Position numbers and translations under genes: made by a program | Shown here: positions 10,487-20,987 of the stretch, in pieces | How the letters are laid out: each line of letters starts with the position of its first letter | Numbering within the stretch: position 1 is the first letter of the stretch | Assembly: GCA_015143295.1 (NCBI GenBank) | Contig: CM026567.1 | Coordinates: 8,140,416 to 8,204,415, forward strand | Direction: 5' to 3' | Source of the DNA: Tetracentron sinense | Lineage: Eukaryota > Streptophyta > Magnoliopsida > Trochodendrales > Trochodendraceae | DNA length: 64,000 nucleotides | Notes under the pieces: model-generated | Databases searched by the model: none | What the model saw: only the letters and a program-made list of their open reading frames with translations | Told to the model about the DNA's origin: nothing

Positions 10487-13407
10487 GACAGTGGGTGTTC
10501 TCGGCATATGACAGGTAACAAATCCCTATTTACTCAATTTGAGGACTGTCCAGATAGGACTGTTACTTTTGGTGATGGAAGCAAGTCATTAGTTAAAGGG
10601 AAGGGTATCATCGATTCACCAGGCATACCAAAATTGAAAAATGCCTTGTTTGTTGAAGGACTGAAAGCTAATTTGATTAGCATAAGTCAACTATGTGATG
10701 ATAACCATGCTGTGCACTTTACCTAAAATAAATGCTTAGTCAATAATGGTAAAGGTAAGTGTTTTCGAGAAGGGTTGAGAACCACTGACAATTGCTACGG
10801 TTTAATCCGTAGTTCTAATTTCTCAAATGTCTGTAATAGGGCTAAAATTGAGGAAGTTGATTTGTGGCTCCGAAGGCTAGGTCACATGAACTTCAAAGAC
10901 CTATGCAAAATCTCAAAGTAAGAACTTGTGAGAGGTGTGCCCAAACTAGGAAAGCCTTCTACTGCTATGTGTGTGGAATTAATTCATATGGATCTTATGG
11001 GTCCTACAAGAACTGAAAGTCTAGGTGGAAAGCGATACATCCTAGTCATGGTTGATGATTTCTCAAGAATGTCATGGGTGGCATTTATAAGAGAGAAATC
11101 CGATGCTTTTGAAAATTTCAAAAGTATTTGCTTGAAAATTCAAAATGAGAAAAGATGCCCAATCACTCGAATTTGAAGTGATCATGGAAAGGAGTTTGAA
11201 AACTCTAAGTACAACGACTTTTGTGATGAGTCGGGTATCAAACATGAATTTTCTGCACCCATTACACCTCAGCAGAATGGTGTTGTGGAGAGGAAGAACA
11301 GGGTTCTCCAAGAGATGGCTAGAGTTATGCTCCATAGCAATAATCTAGCTTCTCATTTCTAGGCTAAAGCAGTAAACACTGCTTGTTATATAGTTAATCG
11401 AGTTTTTCTAAGGCCTGGAACAAAGAAAACCCCATATGAGTTGTGGAATAACAAGAAACCCAGTGTCAAGTACTTTCGAGAATTCGGAAGTAAATGTTAT
11501 ATCCTTAAGGATAGAGAGCAACTGGGCAAATTTGAATCTCGGAGTGATGAAGGGATATTTCTTGGGTATTCCACAAACAGTAGAGCTTATCGAGTGTATA
11601 ACTTGAGAACCTCTACAATTATGGAGTCCATCAATATAGTTGTGGATGACTCTGGTGTTGAAAATGTGCAACTTGAGGATGATGATAGTGCTGGAAATGA
11701 AAATGTTGAAACTTCTTCAACTCCACTTATTACTAAGCAATCATCTCCATTAAAACCTACACATCCGAGGGTCATAAGTCCTCATACTTCCACAGATATT
11801 ATTGGTGATCTTGAAAGTGGAGTGAGAACAAGGAAACAAATTGAAAATGAAGTTAGCTACATTTGCTATACTTCATCTTTTGAACCGAAGAATGTAGCTG
11901 AAGCCCTTGCAGATGATAATTGGATCAATGCAATGCAAGAAGAGTTACTTCAGTTTACTAGGAATGATGTTTGGTATTTAGTACCTAGACCTAACAATAC
12001 AAATGTGATAGGCACCAAATGGATTTTCAAGAACAAATCTGATGAAAAAGGTACTATCATAAGAAATAAGGCTAGGTTAGTTGCACAAGGATACACCCAA
12101 ATTGAAGACATCGACTTCGTTGAGACCTTTGCTCCTGTTGCCAGGCTAGAATCAATTAGAATTCTTCTAGCTGTGGCTTGCCATATGAAATTCAAGTTGT
12201 TTCAAATGGATGTTAAGAGTGCATTTCTGAATGGCATTCTACAGGAAGAAGTCTATGTGGAACAACCAAAAGGGTTTGAAGATCCACATCACCTTGATCA
12301 AGTCTATCGATTAAAAAGGGCCCTCTATGGTTTCAAGCAAGCTCCAAGAGCTTGGTATGAGAGGTTGACTACTTATCTCTTGGAAAAGGGATTTTCGAGA
12401 GGGGGAGTGGACAAGACCCTTTTCATAAAAAATGTGAAAGGTGATATTGTCATCGCCCAGATATATGTTGATGATATTGTGTTTGGTTCCACATTAGACT
12501 TACATGCTCTATCATTTGCTGAACAAATGAAAAATGAATTTGAAATGAGCATGGTAGGTGAGCTGAGTTTCTTCCTTGGTCTTCAGATCAAGCAATTAGA
12601 TTCTGGGATCTCAGTATCTCAAATCAAATATGCTAAAAATGTTGTGAAGAAATTTGGTATGAGTTCTGCTAAGCATGCTAGGACTCCTATGAGTTCTACA
12701 ACAAAACTCAGTAAAGATACTTCAGGCAAGGATGTTGATCAAACTTCTTACAGAAGCATGATTGGTAGTTTGCTTTACCTAACTCCACTAGACCAGACAT
12801 TGCCTTTAGTGTTGGAGCATGTGCCCGCTATCAAGCGAGCCCAAAAGAGTCTCACTTACTTGCAGTCAAGCGTATCGTTCGATATGTAAGTGGAACTCCA
12901 TCATTTGGCATCTGGTATTCTTTTGATACCAATGCCACAATAGTTGGATATTCCGATGCCGACTGGGCCGGAAATGCTGATGATAGGAAGAGCACCTCCG
13001 GAGGGTGTTTCTATATTAAAAACTGCTTAGTTGCTTGGCTTAGCAAAAAGCAGAATTCAATTTCATTGTTCACTGCCGAAGCTGAGTACATAGCAGCTGG
13101 CAGTTGTTGCGCTCAACTTTTGTGGATGAAGCAGATGTTGCAGGATTACGAGATTGAACAAGGCACTATGACTGTGTATTCTGATAATTCAAGTGCTATC
13201 AATATTTCCAAAAATCCTGTTCAACACTCTCGCACAAAACACATTGACATTAGGCATCACTTCATTCGTGATTTAGTTGAGCAAAATGTTGTGTGTATTG
13301 AGTATGTCCAAACAGAGAAACAATTTGCAGACATTCTCACAAAACCCTTAGATTCCCTTAGGTTTGAGTTCCTTAGGAAATCCATTGGTTTGTGCGGAGT
13401 TGAGTGA
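10487..13407 (+). pseudogene. pol: Broken copia pol of copy B
   Basis: It starts at the protease Asp codon ([10 protein letters not shown]). Stops relative to copy A are TAA at about 10724-10726, TAA at about 10919-10921, TGA at 11174-11176 and TAG at about 11360. An in-frame 75-bp deletion near 10968-10975 removes the second Cys of the integrase zinc finger and the linker to the core. A one-base deletion near 12785-12790 shifts the frame between RT and RNase H; the last part is read from about 13066 to 13407. RT motifs [12 protein letters not shown] and YVDD and the RNase H motifs [11 protein letters not shown] and KHIDIRHHF remain visible. It cannot give a working polyprotein. Confidence 0.93.
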
Positions 13408-14822
13408 TGGTGTGCTTTCTTCATAGCCTATGTGTTCTTCTTGTTTCATTTAAGTCATAGAGCTATTTTTTGTTTTCTTTAATTAATAAAAAATCCAAAA
13501 AAAAAAAACATTCAAAAATTGAAAAAAATGTTGCAAAAAATAGTGTGTTCGTATGTTCTTCTTTCCTATCACTATGCATAAATTTATTTCCTTGAAATCA
13601 TAATTGAATATTAATTCCAAGGTTAAATTTTTCATAGGATTGAGTAAATAAGGATAGTTCAACTATTAGTTCTATCTAGTGATTTAAAATGGTCATGATC
13701 ACCAATCTCAGTTAGAGTTGAGTAAACAAAGATGTTATGTGTTGCACATGCACTCTAACTGATTTTTGAGATGATATTAGTTCCTATTTATAGATTCTAA
13801 TATTATATCATATGGTTCCCTAGCTTAATCAAATCTAGTATAACCAAAGTGATTAAAATTCCATAAGGTGAGCCCCCTAGTTTTTTTTTTAAAAAAAATT
13901 ATTGACATGGAAAGGACTACCTGTGAGTTTGTGTGATAGCTTCTAATGAATGCAAACAGTGAGTAATGGCTACCTAGACAAACAATAGGTATCTATATGA
14001 GTTGCTAGTGTGAAAGCCCCCACTGTCATTAGAGAGGGCTACCTTCTCACTTGAGTGAAAGTCACCAATGTCCAAAGAACAGATAATGTGTAAAATTTGA
14101 TTATAAAATGAAATGACCTTATTGATCAAATTTGGGGTAAACATTGCTCATCATAATTTTATGGATGTCTCTTGGTTTTAATTCTAGTTTTTGAACATTC
14201 TAGAGTATCTTTTATGCTATAATGTCAAAATCTTGTTTTGTGGATGAAACCAATCCTCAGAGTCATGTTATGAATTTTTAAAATTACACACACATTACTT
14301 CTGAGCGTTTCTTTACTCTAAATGTGGATTTGATGCAAAAAATCAAAATTAATCACTTATGGAAACTAAAAGTTATTTACATAATCCTTATTCATAACTA
14401 TTCTGTAATATACATTCTTGGATGAATATTCTTTATGATTGTGATAACATAAATGTTTGCATAAGTGAATTGTTATTAGATGATTTTGAAGTGAAAATGA
14501 TTTTAAATCTTGCTTTGATTGAGGGGGAGAAAAATGGTTTTAAGAAAAAAAATTTTCAAAAATTTTGCAGACCACCAATCGCTCGGTGTTAATGACAGAT
14601 CGATCGGTCTTTCGTGAACAGGGTTATAAAACCCTCATTTCTCATTTTCCTATTCTTTTGTTCTCCGAACTCTAGAGCGATCTCTCGGTTCCTTCTCCTC
14701 CAAATCTCTCTTACGTTCATTTCTTTCTACTCCAAGGGTTTCCAAGAATCTAAAAAGGTAAACTTTAATCCTTTTTCTTGATTTTGGTTTACTTTTCACA
14801 TCTAGGGCATCAAAGATTCGTG
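13408..14822 (+). other. Spacer between pol and the 3' ORF of copy B, with boxes and a PPT-like tract
   Basis: Non-coding. It matches the copy A spacer in the block about 13640-14130. A purine tract (gagggggagaaaaatgg) at 14521-14537 resembles the terminal polypurine tract. Three LTR-type symmetric boxes occur just upstream of the 3' ORF: ACCAATCGCTCGGT (14574), ACAGATCGATCGGT (14595) and AGCGATCTCTCGGT (14675). Extra boxes near the envelope-like gene are a reported trait of envelope-bearing Sireviruses. Confidence 0.8.
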
Positions 14823-16109
14823 ATGATTTTCTCATACTCCTTAGTTATTCTTGCATTCCTCATGTTCAGTGTCTCTAAACACCGGAGATTGGTCCTCAAC
14901 AACCAAGAGGACCCTCTAGAGGAAGAGGAACTCAATGAGCCCTACTCTTTCACTCCAATAGGTCATGGGATTTCAATAAGGGATCGACCAATCCGTAGAA
15001 TGGTTGATTCTACTACTGAAAATCGCCAAAAGTCTTTGGCAGATAAAACCCGGAAACAAAAAGGAAAAGCTAGTTCGTCTTTGAATGTTCTATTGGGTCC
15101 CTTCATTAGCCTTATTACTGCTTGGCTTTATAGTGAGTATTTTAGCAAAAAGGCTGTTATGGTTGAAAGGGGCATTAGAATTTCCGATTTTGGTGATTAT
15201 CACCTTCCTAAGCTCATTACCGATCGTCAATGGGAAGGTATTCTCACTTTATCCGGTCCTACTCCTATTCAGTTAGTCCAGGAATTTTACTCAAATTTCT
15301 CTGAAATCAACTCTAAAACTTTGTCTTTTAAATCTCGATCTTTAGAAAAATCTGTTTTGATAAATCCTAATGTCATTGCAAAATTTCTTGGTTGTCCTCG
15401 AGTTCCAGATGCCTACTATCCTTATAAATATAAGAAAGATGAGGATAAAGAATCTATGAACAATGTAGTCACCTTTCTTTGTGGTGCTCCTACACTTTGG
15501 GTTGGTTCCTTCATTGAAGTATCTAAACTCACTAGGGATGCAAGACTTGTAAACCTAGTAATGAGTGCCAATATCCACCCAAAGGTTCATACTGCGGACC
15601 TTAGGGAAGATAGAGCCCGATTTTTGTTCAGTCTCCTTCGTGGACCTGATATTGATCTTGCAGCTCACATAATTGATTTGATGATTCAAGCCCATCATAC
15701 TCAAACTGTAGTTGGAGCTCTTCCATTTGGTTCCCTGATTACTAAACTCCTTGGTTCTCAAGGGGTTATTGCTCCTCCTGGTGTTCCTACTCGTAATCCG
15801 AAGGGTCCAATCAACAAAAAGACCATAGCTCAGAGTTTCTCACATGCCTCAGTTCGAGATATTGAGGAGGAAGCTGAATTTGGTACCGGATCCTCTCATC
15901 CACCTCCGGCCATGATTGATGATCTTGCTAGGATGATGAGAGAGATGCAGATGGATCTCACGACTCATATTTCATCTTACTAGGAGTTCACCACAGAGAT
16001 CCGTGGTCGACTTGGATCACTCGATGCAGCAGTGCTGGGAGTACAGCGAGATGGTCGTGATTTTAGAGCATATTATGAGTCTCATCTCACTTCTGATGAT
16101 GAGGAGTGA
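14823..16109 (+). pseudogene. Extra 3' ORF of copy B (envelope position; plant-transposon-protein-like domain)
   Basis: The first ATG is at 14823; an open frame extends a little further upstream without an ATG. Residues right after this Met form a hydrophobic segment (IFSYSLVILAFLMFSV) that could be a membrane anchor. An Arg/Glu-rich stretch follows, then a globular region starting around WLYSEYFSKKAVMVERG. That region resembles the domain called putative plant transposon protein, found in ORFs of plant retroelements. A TAG at 15981-15983 interrupts the frame. The following 42 codons to TGA at 16107-16109 still read as protein with a Glu/Asp-rich end, so the TAG is probably a recent nonsense change. 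The position (after pol, before the 3' LTR) is that of the envelope-like gene of some Sireviruses; function is unknown and I do not claim a fusion protein. Confidence 0.7.
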
Positions 16110-16718
16110 TAGTTAGTTTGATGTACTAGGATACTCCTTATGTTTCACTTTTATATTTAGGAGTTTACTGTAGTCCTAGTGTTATATTCAGATATTTGAT
16201 GCATTTTGTATTGGTTGTACTCAGTACAAACCTCTTTTGGATGTTCTTGATTTGAATGCATATGAGATGATGTTTAATATTTTACTCTCATTTTCTGTTA
16301 TCTCATCTCTTATACTGATTTTGCCGTAATTCTTTAATTCCTATTCCGCCTTTGGCATTACGAGCCAAAAAGGGGGAGAGTAGGTGTATTTGTGATAGAT
16401 GATGATATATGGATTAAATATGATGATATATGGATAAACCTGTTATGGATCTGTTATGGATGATGCTCGATGATGCTCTATTTTCTTTAAATATTATTTC
16501 CCATGCTTCACAGGTTTTTGGTTGAGCTTGTGCAGGTTTTTAGTTGAGCTTGTGCAGGCAAACAGGTTCCAAGATTGTTGAAACATGACAAGTTGAATGT
16601 CATGAAATTTTTTTAGTCATGTAAAGGTTCAATTTTCCATTTTTGAATCATTTGGGAAAATTTGAACCTAGTATGTGAGTTAGTCTTGTTTTGTCCCAGA
16701 ATTGCTAAAGGGGGAGAT
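16110..16718 (+). promoter_or_regulatory. 3' spacer with repeated polypurine tracts, copy B
   Basis: A purine tract (aaaaagggggagagtagg) lies at about 16367-16384. The terminal tract aaagggggagat at 16707-16718 directly precedes the LTR. The terminal tract is flanked by an imperfect inverted repeat (agaattgct upstream, ggcaaattcc inside the LTR at about 16741). Clustered tracts and such a flanking repeat are described for Sireviruses. The tract primes plus-strand DNA synthesis. Confidence 0.82.
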
Positions 16719-17922
16719 TGTAAATCCAGAAATAGGTGTTGGCAAATTCCGTGATCATTAGATAGGTCATGAGTGCTGTGTTTTGTTCAACTTGTCGGAA
16801 GAGTTAAGGTTTCAAGAAGACTGAAGATATTGAAGAAAAAGCTTCTACTCCACCTGGATAGGTATTTGACTTAGAGACCCCTACCTAGGTTGGATTTGAC
16901 TTAGATAACTCTAAACATACCTAGGAGGATAGTTTTAAGCCTACCAAAGAGTTTTGATCTTATTTGAATCAAACAAAAACAAAAGAAAAATGATTAGGCT
17001 GAAATTCTGTCTCAACCGATCACTCGGTGTTGCAACCGATCGATCGGTGGCCTACCGAGCGATCGGTGGCTATCGACTGGTCAAAAACTTTGTATGGGGT
17101 ATTTTTCCAGAGAGACTATTTTTAACCGATCTCTCGGTGAAAGTAGCGATCGATCGGTTTTGGACCGAGCGATCGGTTATAAGCACCGATCGATCGGTCC
17201 TCGTAAACATAATTTTATTTTTTCTGGACTCTTTTCTAAACCCTATATAAACAACTTTTTGGAGACCTAATTCGTATCTTTGTTTATTTTTGAAAGAGTA
17301 GAGGTCTGAGAAACCCTTCTAGGGCTTTTTCCATTATTCCTCATAGATCTTTAGTGATCCCTCCTTTTTCAATCATCCTAGAGAATGCAAGTATAGATCT
17401 ATTCGTTTGATCTTGCATTGTGTGATCTCAGATCTGTATGAGATCCCTCTAGGGTTTGAAGCTTTCTAAATTGATTCACAACCCTACACTTTGTGTGTGT
17501 CCGGTGTATGATCCGGAGCCTTCGTGGAAGGAGATCGATCGTGTGTGATCATGGTATTGAAGTAGCTTGAGAAGATTTGGTCGGTTAGGAACCAAAGCTG
17601 CTACAACGGAGATCGAACCTGCTGGTTCGTGGAAATCAAGAGTAAGATTCTGTACCTAGGAACGTCGAGTCCGGTTTGGGTAAGGTCTTGTCTTGTACTT
17701 GAATTCTTCTTATAGTGAAGTTTGTTGCTGGACGAGGTCCCGTGGTTTTTTCCCGTAAGGGTTTTCCACGTAAAAATCTACTGTGTTTGATTTGTGTGGA
17801 TTGTTTGTGTGAATGGTTTATTGATTTCTAATCTAATTAGATAAAAAATTGGTTAGAAGTTCTTAGATAGACCTATTCACCCCCCCTCTAGGTCATAGAG
17901 ATCATTGATCAGAGTAATTTCA
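16719..17922 (+). repeat. 3' LTR of copy B (1204 bp)
   Basis: TGTAAATCC at 16719 to GTAATTTCA at 17922. Seven symmetric boxes lie between 17015 and 17198 (for example ACCGATCGATCGGT at 17185). A TATA motif (ctatataaac) at about 17244 follows 45 bp later. A poly-C run near 17878-17886 marks the 3' part. Downstream flank resumes at 17923 with ggagc. Confidence 0.93.
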
Positions 17923-20453
17923 GGAGCCCTAGTCTAGCCTTAAGCCTTAGGGCTTAAAACCTTAAGTCTAAGGCCCCTAGGGCCTAAACCCTCGGCCTGG
18001 GCCCAAGCCTAGGCCCAAAACTTTAAATCAAACCACCCGTACCACGTGCACTGTTAGGCCAGACCCCGTCTGGGTAAAAACTAGGAATGGCGATAGATTC
18101 TCTACCACCATTCTCATTTTAGCTTAGAAGGAAAATGGGGGTAATTATTCTACCGTCATTCCCTATTTCATGTTCCAGCAACTCACCTGCCCCCCAGTGC
18201 TCAGGCACGCGTTTGAGGACCTCCATACCCCTCCTGCAGCTCCACCCACCTACATACTAATGCCCATGGTGTCCCCAGCCCTTGGCCTATAAAAACCAAA
18301 CCTCCACCACCATCTTCCCCAACTTTGGAACTCCCTATCCGAACCCATGTGCAATCTTCAAGGCCGAAGCCCTTTCCAAGCTTCTGTGAGCATCACCAGT
18401 AGCACCAGGAGCTCCTCAGGCACCTGCCCAACTCCCCAGCCATGCACCACCACCGTAGGCCACCACCGCCACTGGAGCCATCTCAGGCAATCCAGGAGGG
18501 TAGGGCCCTACCCCCTCCCCCTTTTCTCTCTTTCTTTAAACCAATGTGAGCCTCTGGTCCTTCCAGGGGACTTATTTCTTTTGTTGAACTAAAGAAACTC
18601 AGAACGGGAGTTTCCCCCACCTTCTCTATAGGTGTAGGGAACCCTCACAGGTAGAGGTCTCCCCCCTCATAGCCTCAGGCCAGCTTCTGTTCTTCTGGGG
18701 GTCCCTCAGTCCATGAGGGATCCCTTGGAATCAGTGTAGTATAGCATCGAAAGGCACAAGCCTATTTCTGAAAAAACCCATAAATGACGGTAAACACAAT
18801 ACCGCCATTTCTGGTCCTCCCTTTTCAGTGGCCTTAGCCCCCACCTAGGTGAGCCTTGGTCCATTCCAGGGCCCTAACTTGACTTCTGGGACCTTCCTTG
18901 GTCTACCCTAGTCCTTCCACGGTAACCCCTCGTGCTTAACCATGGTTAAAACACCAAAACAAGAAAATTGGTCAGAATGGCGGTAGTTATTCTACCACCA
19001 TTCTTAAATCTCATGTACAGTGGTGATCAGGCCGTTGTGGGCCCACCTTAGACCATGGCCCAGGGCCCACAATAGGCCCAAGACTTGTGGAACATCCCCA
19101 GACCAATCCCTGAGGGTCCTTGACCCCTGGGGTTCACCCCTGACCTCCCTAAAAGGTTGCAAACACACTGTTCTTAGAACAGTGGTAATTGCGGTAGATA
19201 TTCTACCGCTATTCTCATTCTGTACAGAATAGAGAATGATGATAGAATAATTACTGTCATTCCCTGTATTTTTTTCCCTGTATTTTTAAAACAATGGGCT
19301 TTGCAAGGGCCCATACCTGATAGGAGATCATTCTAGGCCCTGCCAAGCTATCTGGGCCCACTTCAGACCTGCACGGACCTTAACCAGGGGTTTACCTAAT
19401 CACGGTTAAACTTTAACCATGGTTAGTTGATCTAACCTCAAGGGAAAAATCTCATAAATTCCCTAAAAATCATTAAAAAATCTGGAAATGTAATAAATGA
19501 ACAAAATCATGCCCTACAACATTCCTAACCATGGTAAATAGATTAACCATGGTTAGCTCCCTTTCTTAATCATGGTTAAGCCCATTTTGACTTTGGATAA
19601 TTTGAAAAAATCTTAGATATTATCAGCAACTTCATAAGAACTATAAACCTTACCTTAGACCTTGCCAACCGTGGTGAGTAACCCTAACCATAGTTAGACT
19701 ATCCCTTAACTCCAGTTAAACACCCCTTTGGCCTCCGGGCCCAATCTTGACCTACCGGGTCCAACCCTAAGCCTCCCGGCTTACCTTTGGCCTCCAGCCC
19801 AATCCTAAGCCTCTGGACTCAACCCTTGGCCTCCGAGCTCAACCCCAAGCCTCCGGGGTTAACCCTAAGCCTTTGGGTTCAACCCTTGGCCTCCGGGCCT
19901 AATCTCTAAAGCCTACTGAGCCCAACCTTAGTCTACCAAACTAAATCCTTAGCCTACGGGCTAGACCTTGGCCTACTGGGCCCAAATCCAATTAAATCAT
20001 GTACTTGACCAACCTGGACAACCAAACCCTAGCCTCCAGGATAGACCCTAAGCTACCTTTGGTGCACACACAGTCCTTTAGCCTTGGCACGAGCTTATGT
20101 GCCAGAACTATGCTCAGTCTGATCTCACCCCAATGTGAGTACGTAAGCAACCCAACTCGGGTTCGCCCTTAGCTAGCTTTTCCCTTCTTGGATTAGTATA
20201 ACCTAAAAACTAAGGCATTTGAACAATAATTAACAGTAATTTGGCTTATACCTAGGGAGTAGGTAACCATTGCAAAATGGAGGAACCAAGGTACCTAACA
20301 CCTTTCCTGGAACTTAACTGAATCTCTTACCAAGAATTCTAATGTAGACCAAGACCTTATCCATTACCCGGGGATTTATCCCTATTGAATGAATAAGTGG
20401 CGACTCCTAACCTCAAACCATTAACTGTGGGTAGGATGAAATCCGTGCTCACA
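17923..20453 (+). repeat. LTR of a Tat-like relic (5' end displaced by copy B)
   Basis: It is related in layout and in many short blocks to the LTRs at 33297-35644 and 56327-58635, but much diverged. Shared marks include the ccttagggctt start, hairpins of the ggcggtag...ctaccgcc type (around 18085, 18785, 18975, 19190), and many TAACC-NN-GGTTA palindromes (for example at 19395-19430 and 19525-19570). A degenerate tandem of about 25 bp (cctaagcctccgggctcaac-like) occupies 19725-20040, followed by the block from the cacacacagtcc motif (about 20073) to the end. A TATA motif (cctataaaaacc) is at about 18287. The LTR ends gctcaca at 20453, followed by a primer-site-like tagcgaatccactggggg. Confidence 0.8.
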
Positions 20454-20987
20454 GCTCTAGCGAATCCACTGGGGGCTATTATTGTCAAGGTTTAACCTGG
20501 AACCTAGGTTTAACCCAAATAAACCTCAAAATAATTCAAATGCCTTAGAATTTAGTTCAATATTAATTTTTTTTATCTCTTTTGGGTGTATTTTGTACTA
20601 TGTATAATATGCATAACATAGTAGTGTAACAATCCATGAAACCCAGTAGATAGGCTTATTACGCTTACGGCTGCTGGATGATTATCCTCAGTGATAGAGG
20701 CTTAAAAGTCTTGTAGGTTCACAGAATTACGCCTGCTGGGTGATTATCATTAGGGAAGGATTCTGAACGCTCCCGCTTACACCAATCGTCCATTTTTAGG
20801 GAGTCGCATATATGGTGTTAAGTGACCCTCATCCTTTTAGGAAAATACTTGCATTACCCCAACATTCTGCATATAGAATAGGTTAGGATATAGTCTACAA
20901 GCAGCTCACTTGGAGGGATATTCTAAACCCTAACCTTCTTGCATCTTATACCTGTCTTCAATCATGGGTGACTACCAGGGCACTTTA
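20454..20987 (+). mobile_element. Leader of the Tat-like relic, interrupted by a solo LTR
   Basis: After the LTR end comes a primer-site-like stretch similar to the one at 35649. A leader follows that matches 35660-36190, for example the parts near ctgctggatgattatcctcag (20670) and ccgcttacaccaat. It breaks at 20987, where a solo LTR is inserted. Recognisable similarity resumes only briefly after 23749, and no gag or pol of this relic is present. Confidence 0.72.

Larger units (their letters stand above)
7725..17922 (+). mobile_element. Sirevirus-like copia retrotransposon, copy B (decayed, with extra 3' ORF)
   Basis: The order is truncated 5' LTR (7725-8095), Met-tRNA primer site, gag-pol relic, spacer, an extra 3' ORF, polypurine tracts and a complete 3' LTR (16719-17922). 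It is the same family as copy A, but carries at least six nonsense codons, one frameshift and a 75-bp deletion in gag-pol, plus one nonsense codon in the 3' ORF. The missing 5' part of the 5' LTR (about 840 bp by comparison with the 3' LTR) begins exactly where copy A ends. Copy B sits inside the LTR of the Tat-like relic that resumes at 17923. Confidence 0.92.

Noticed and set aside
14758..14805. Possible intron (gtaaac...tctag) before the Sirevirus 3' ORF
   Set aside because: 48 bp is shorter than plant introns normally are; coincidence is likely.
18347..19232. Short Pro/Ser-rich frames in the Tat relic LTR
   Set aside because: GC-rich LTR sequence with palindromes; no family resemblance.
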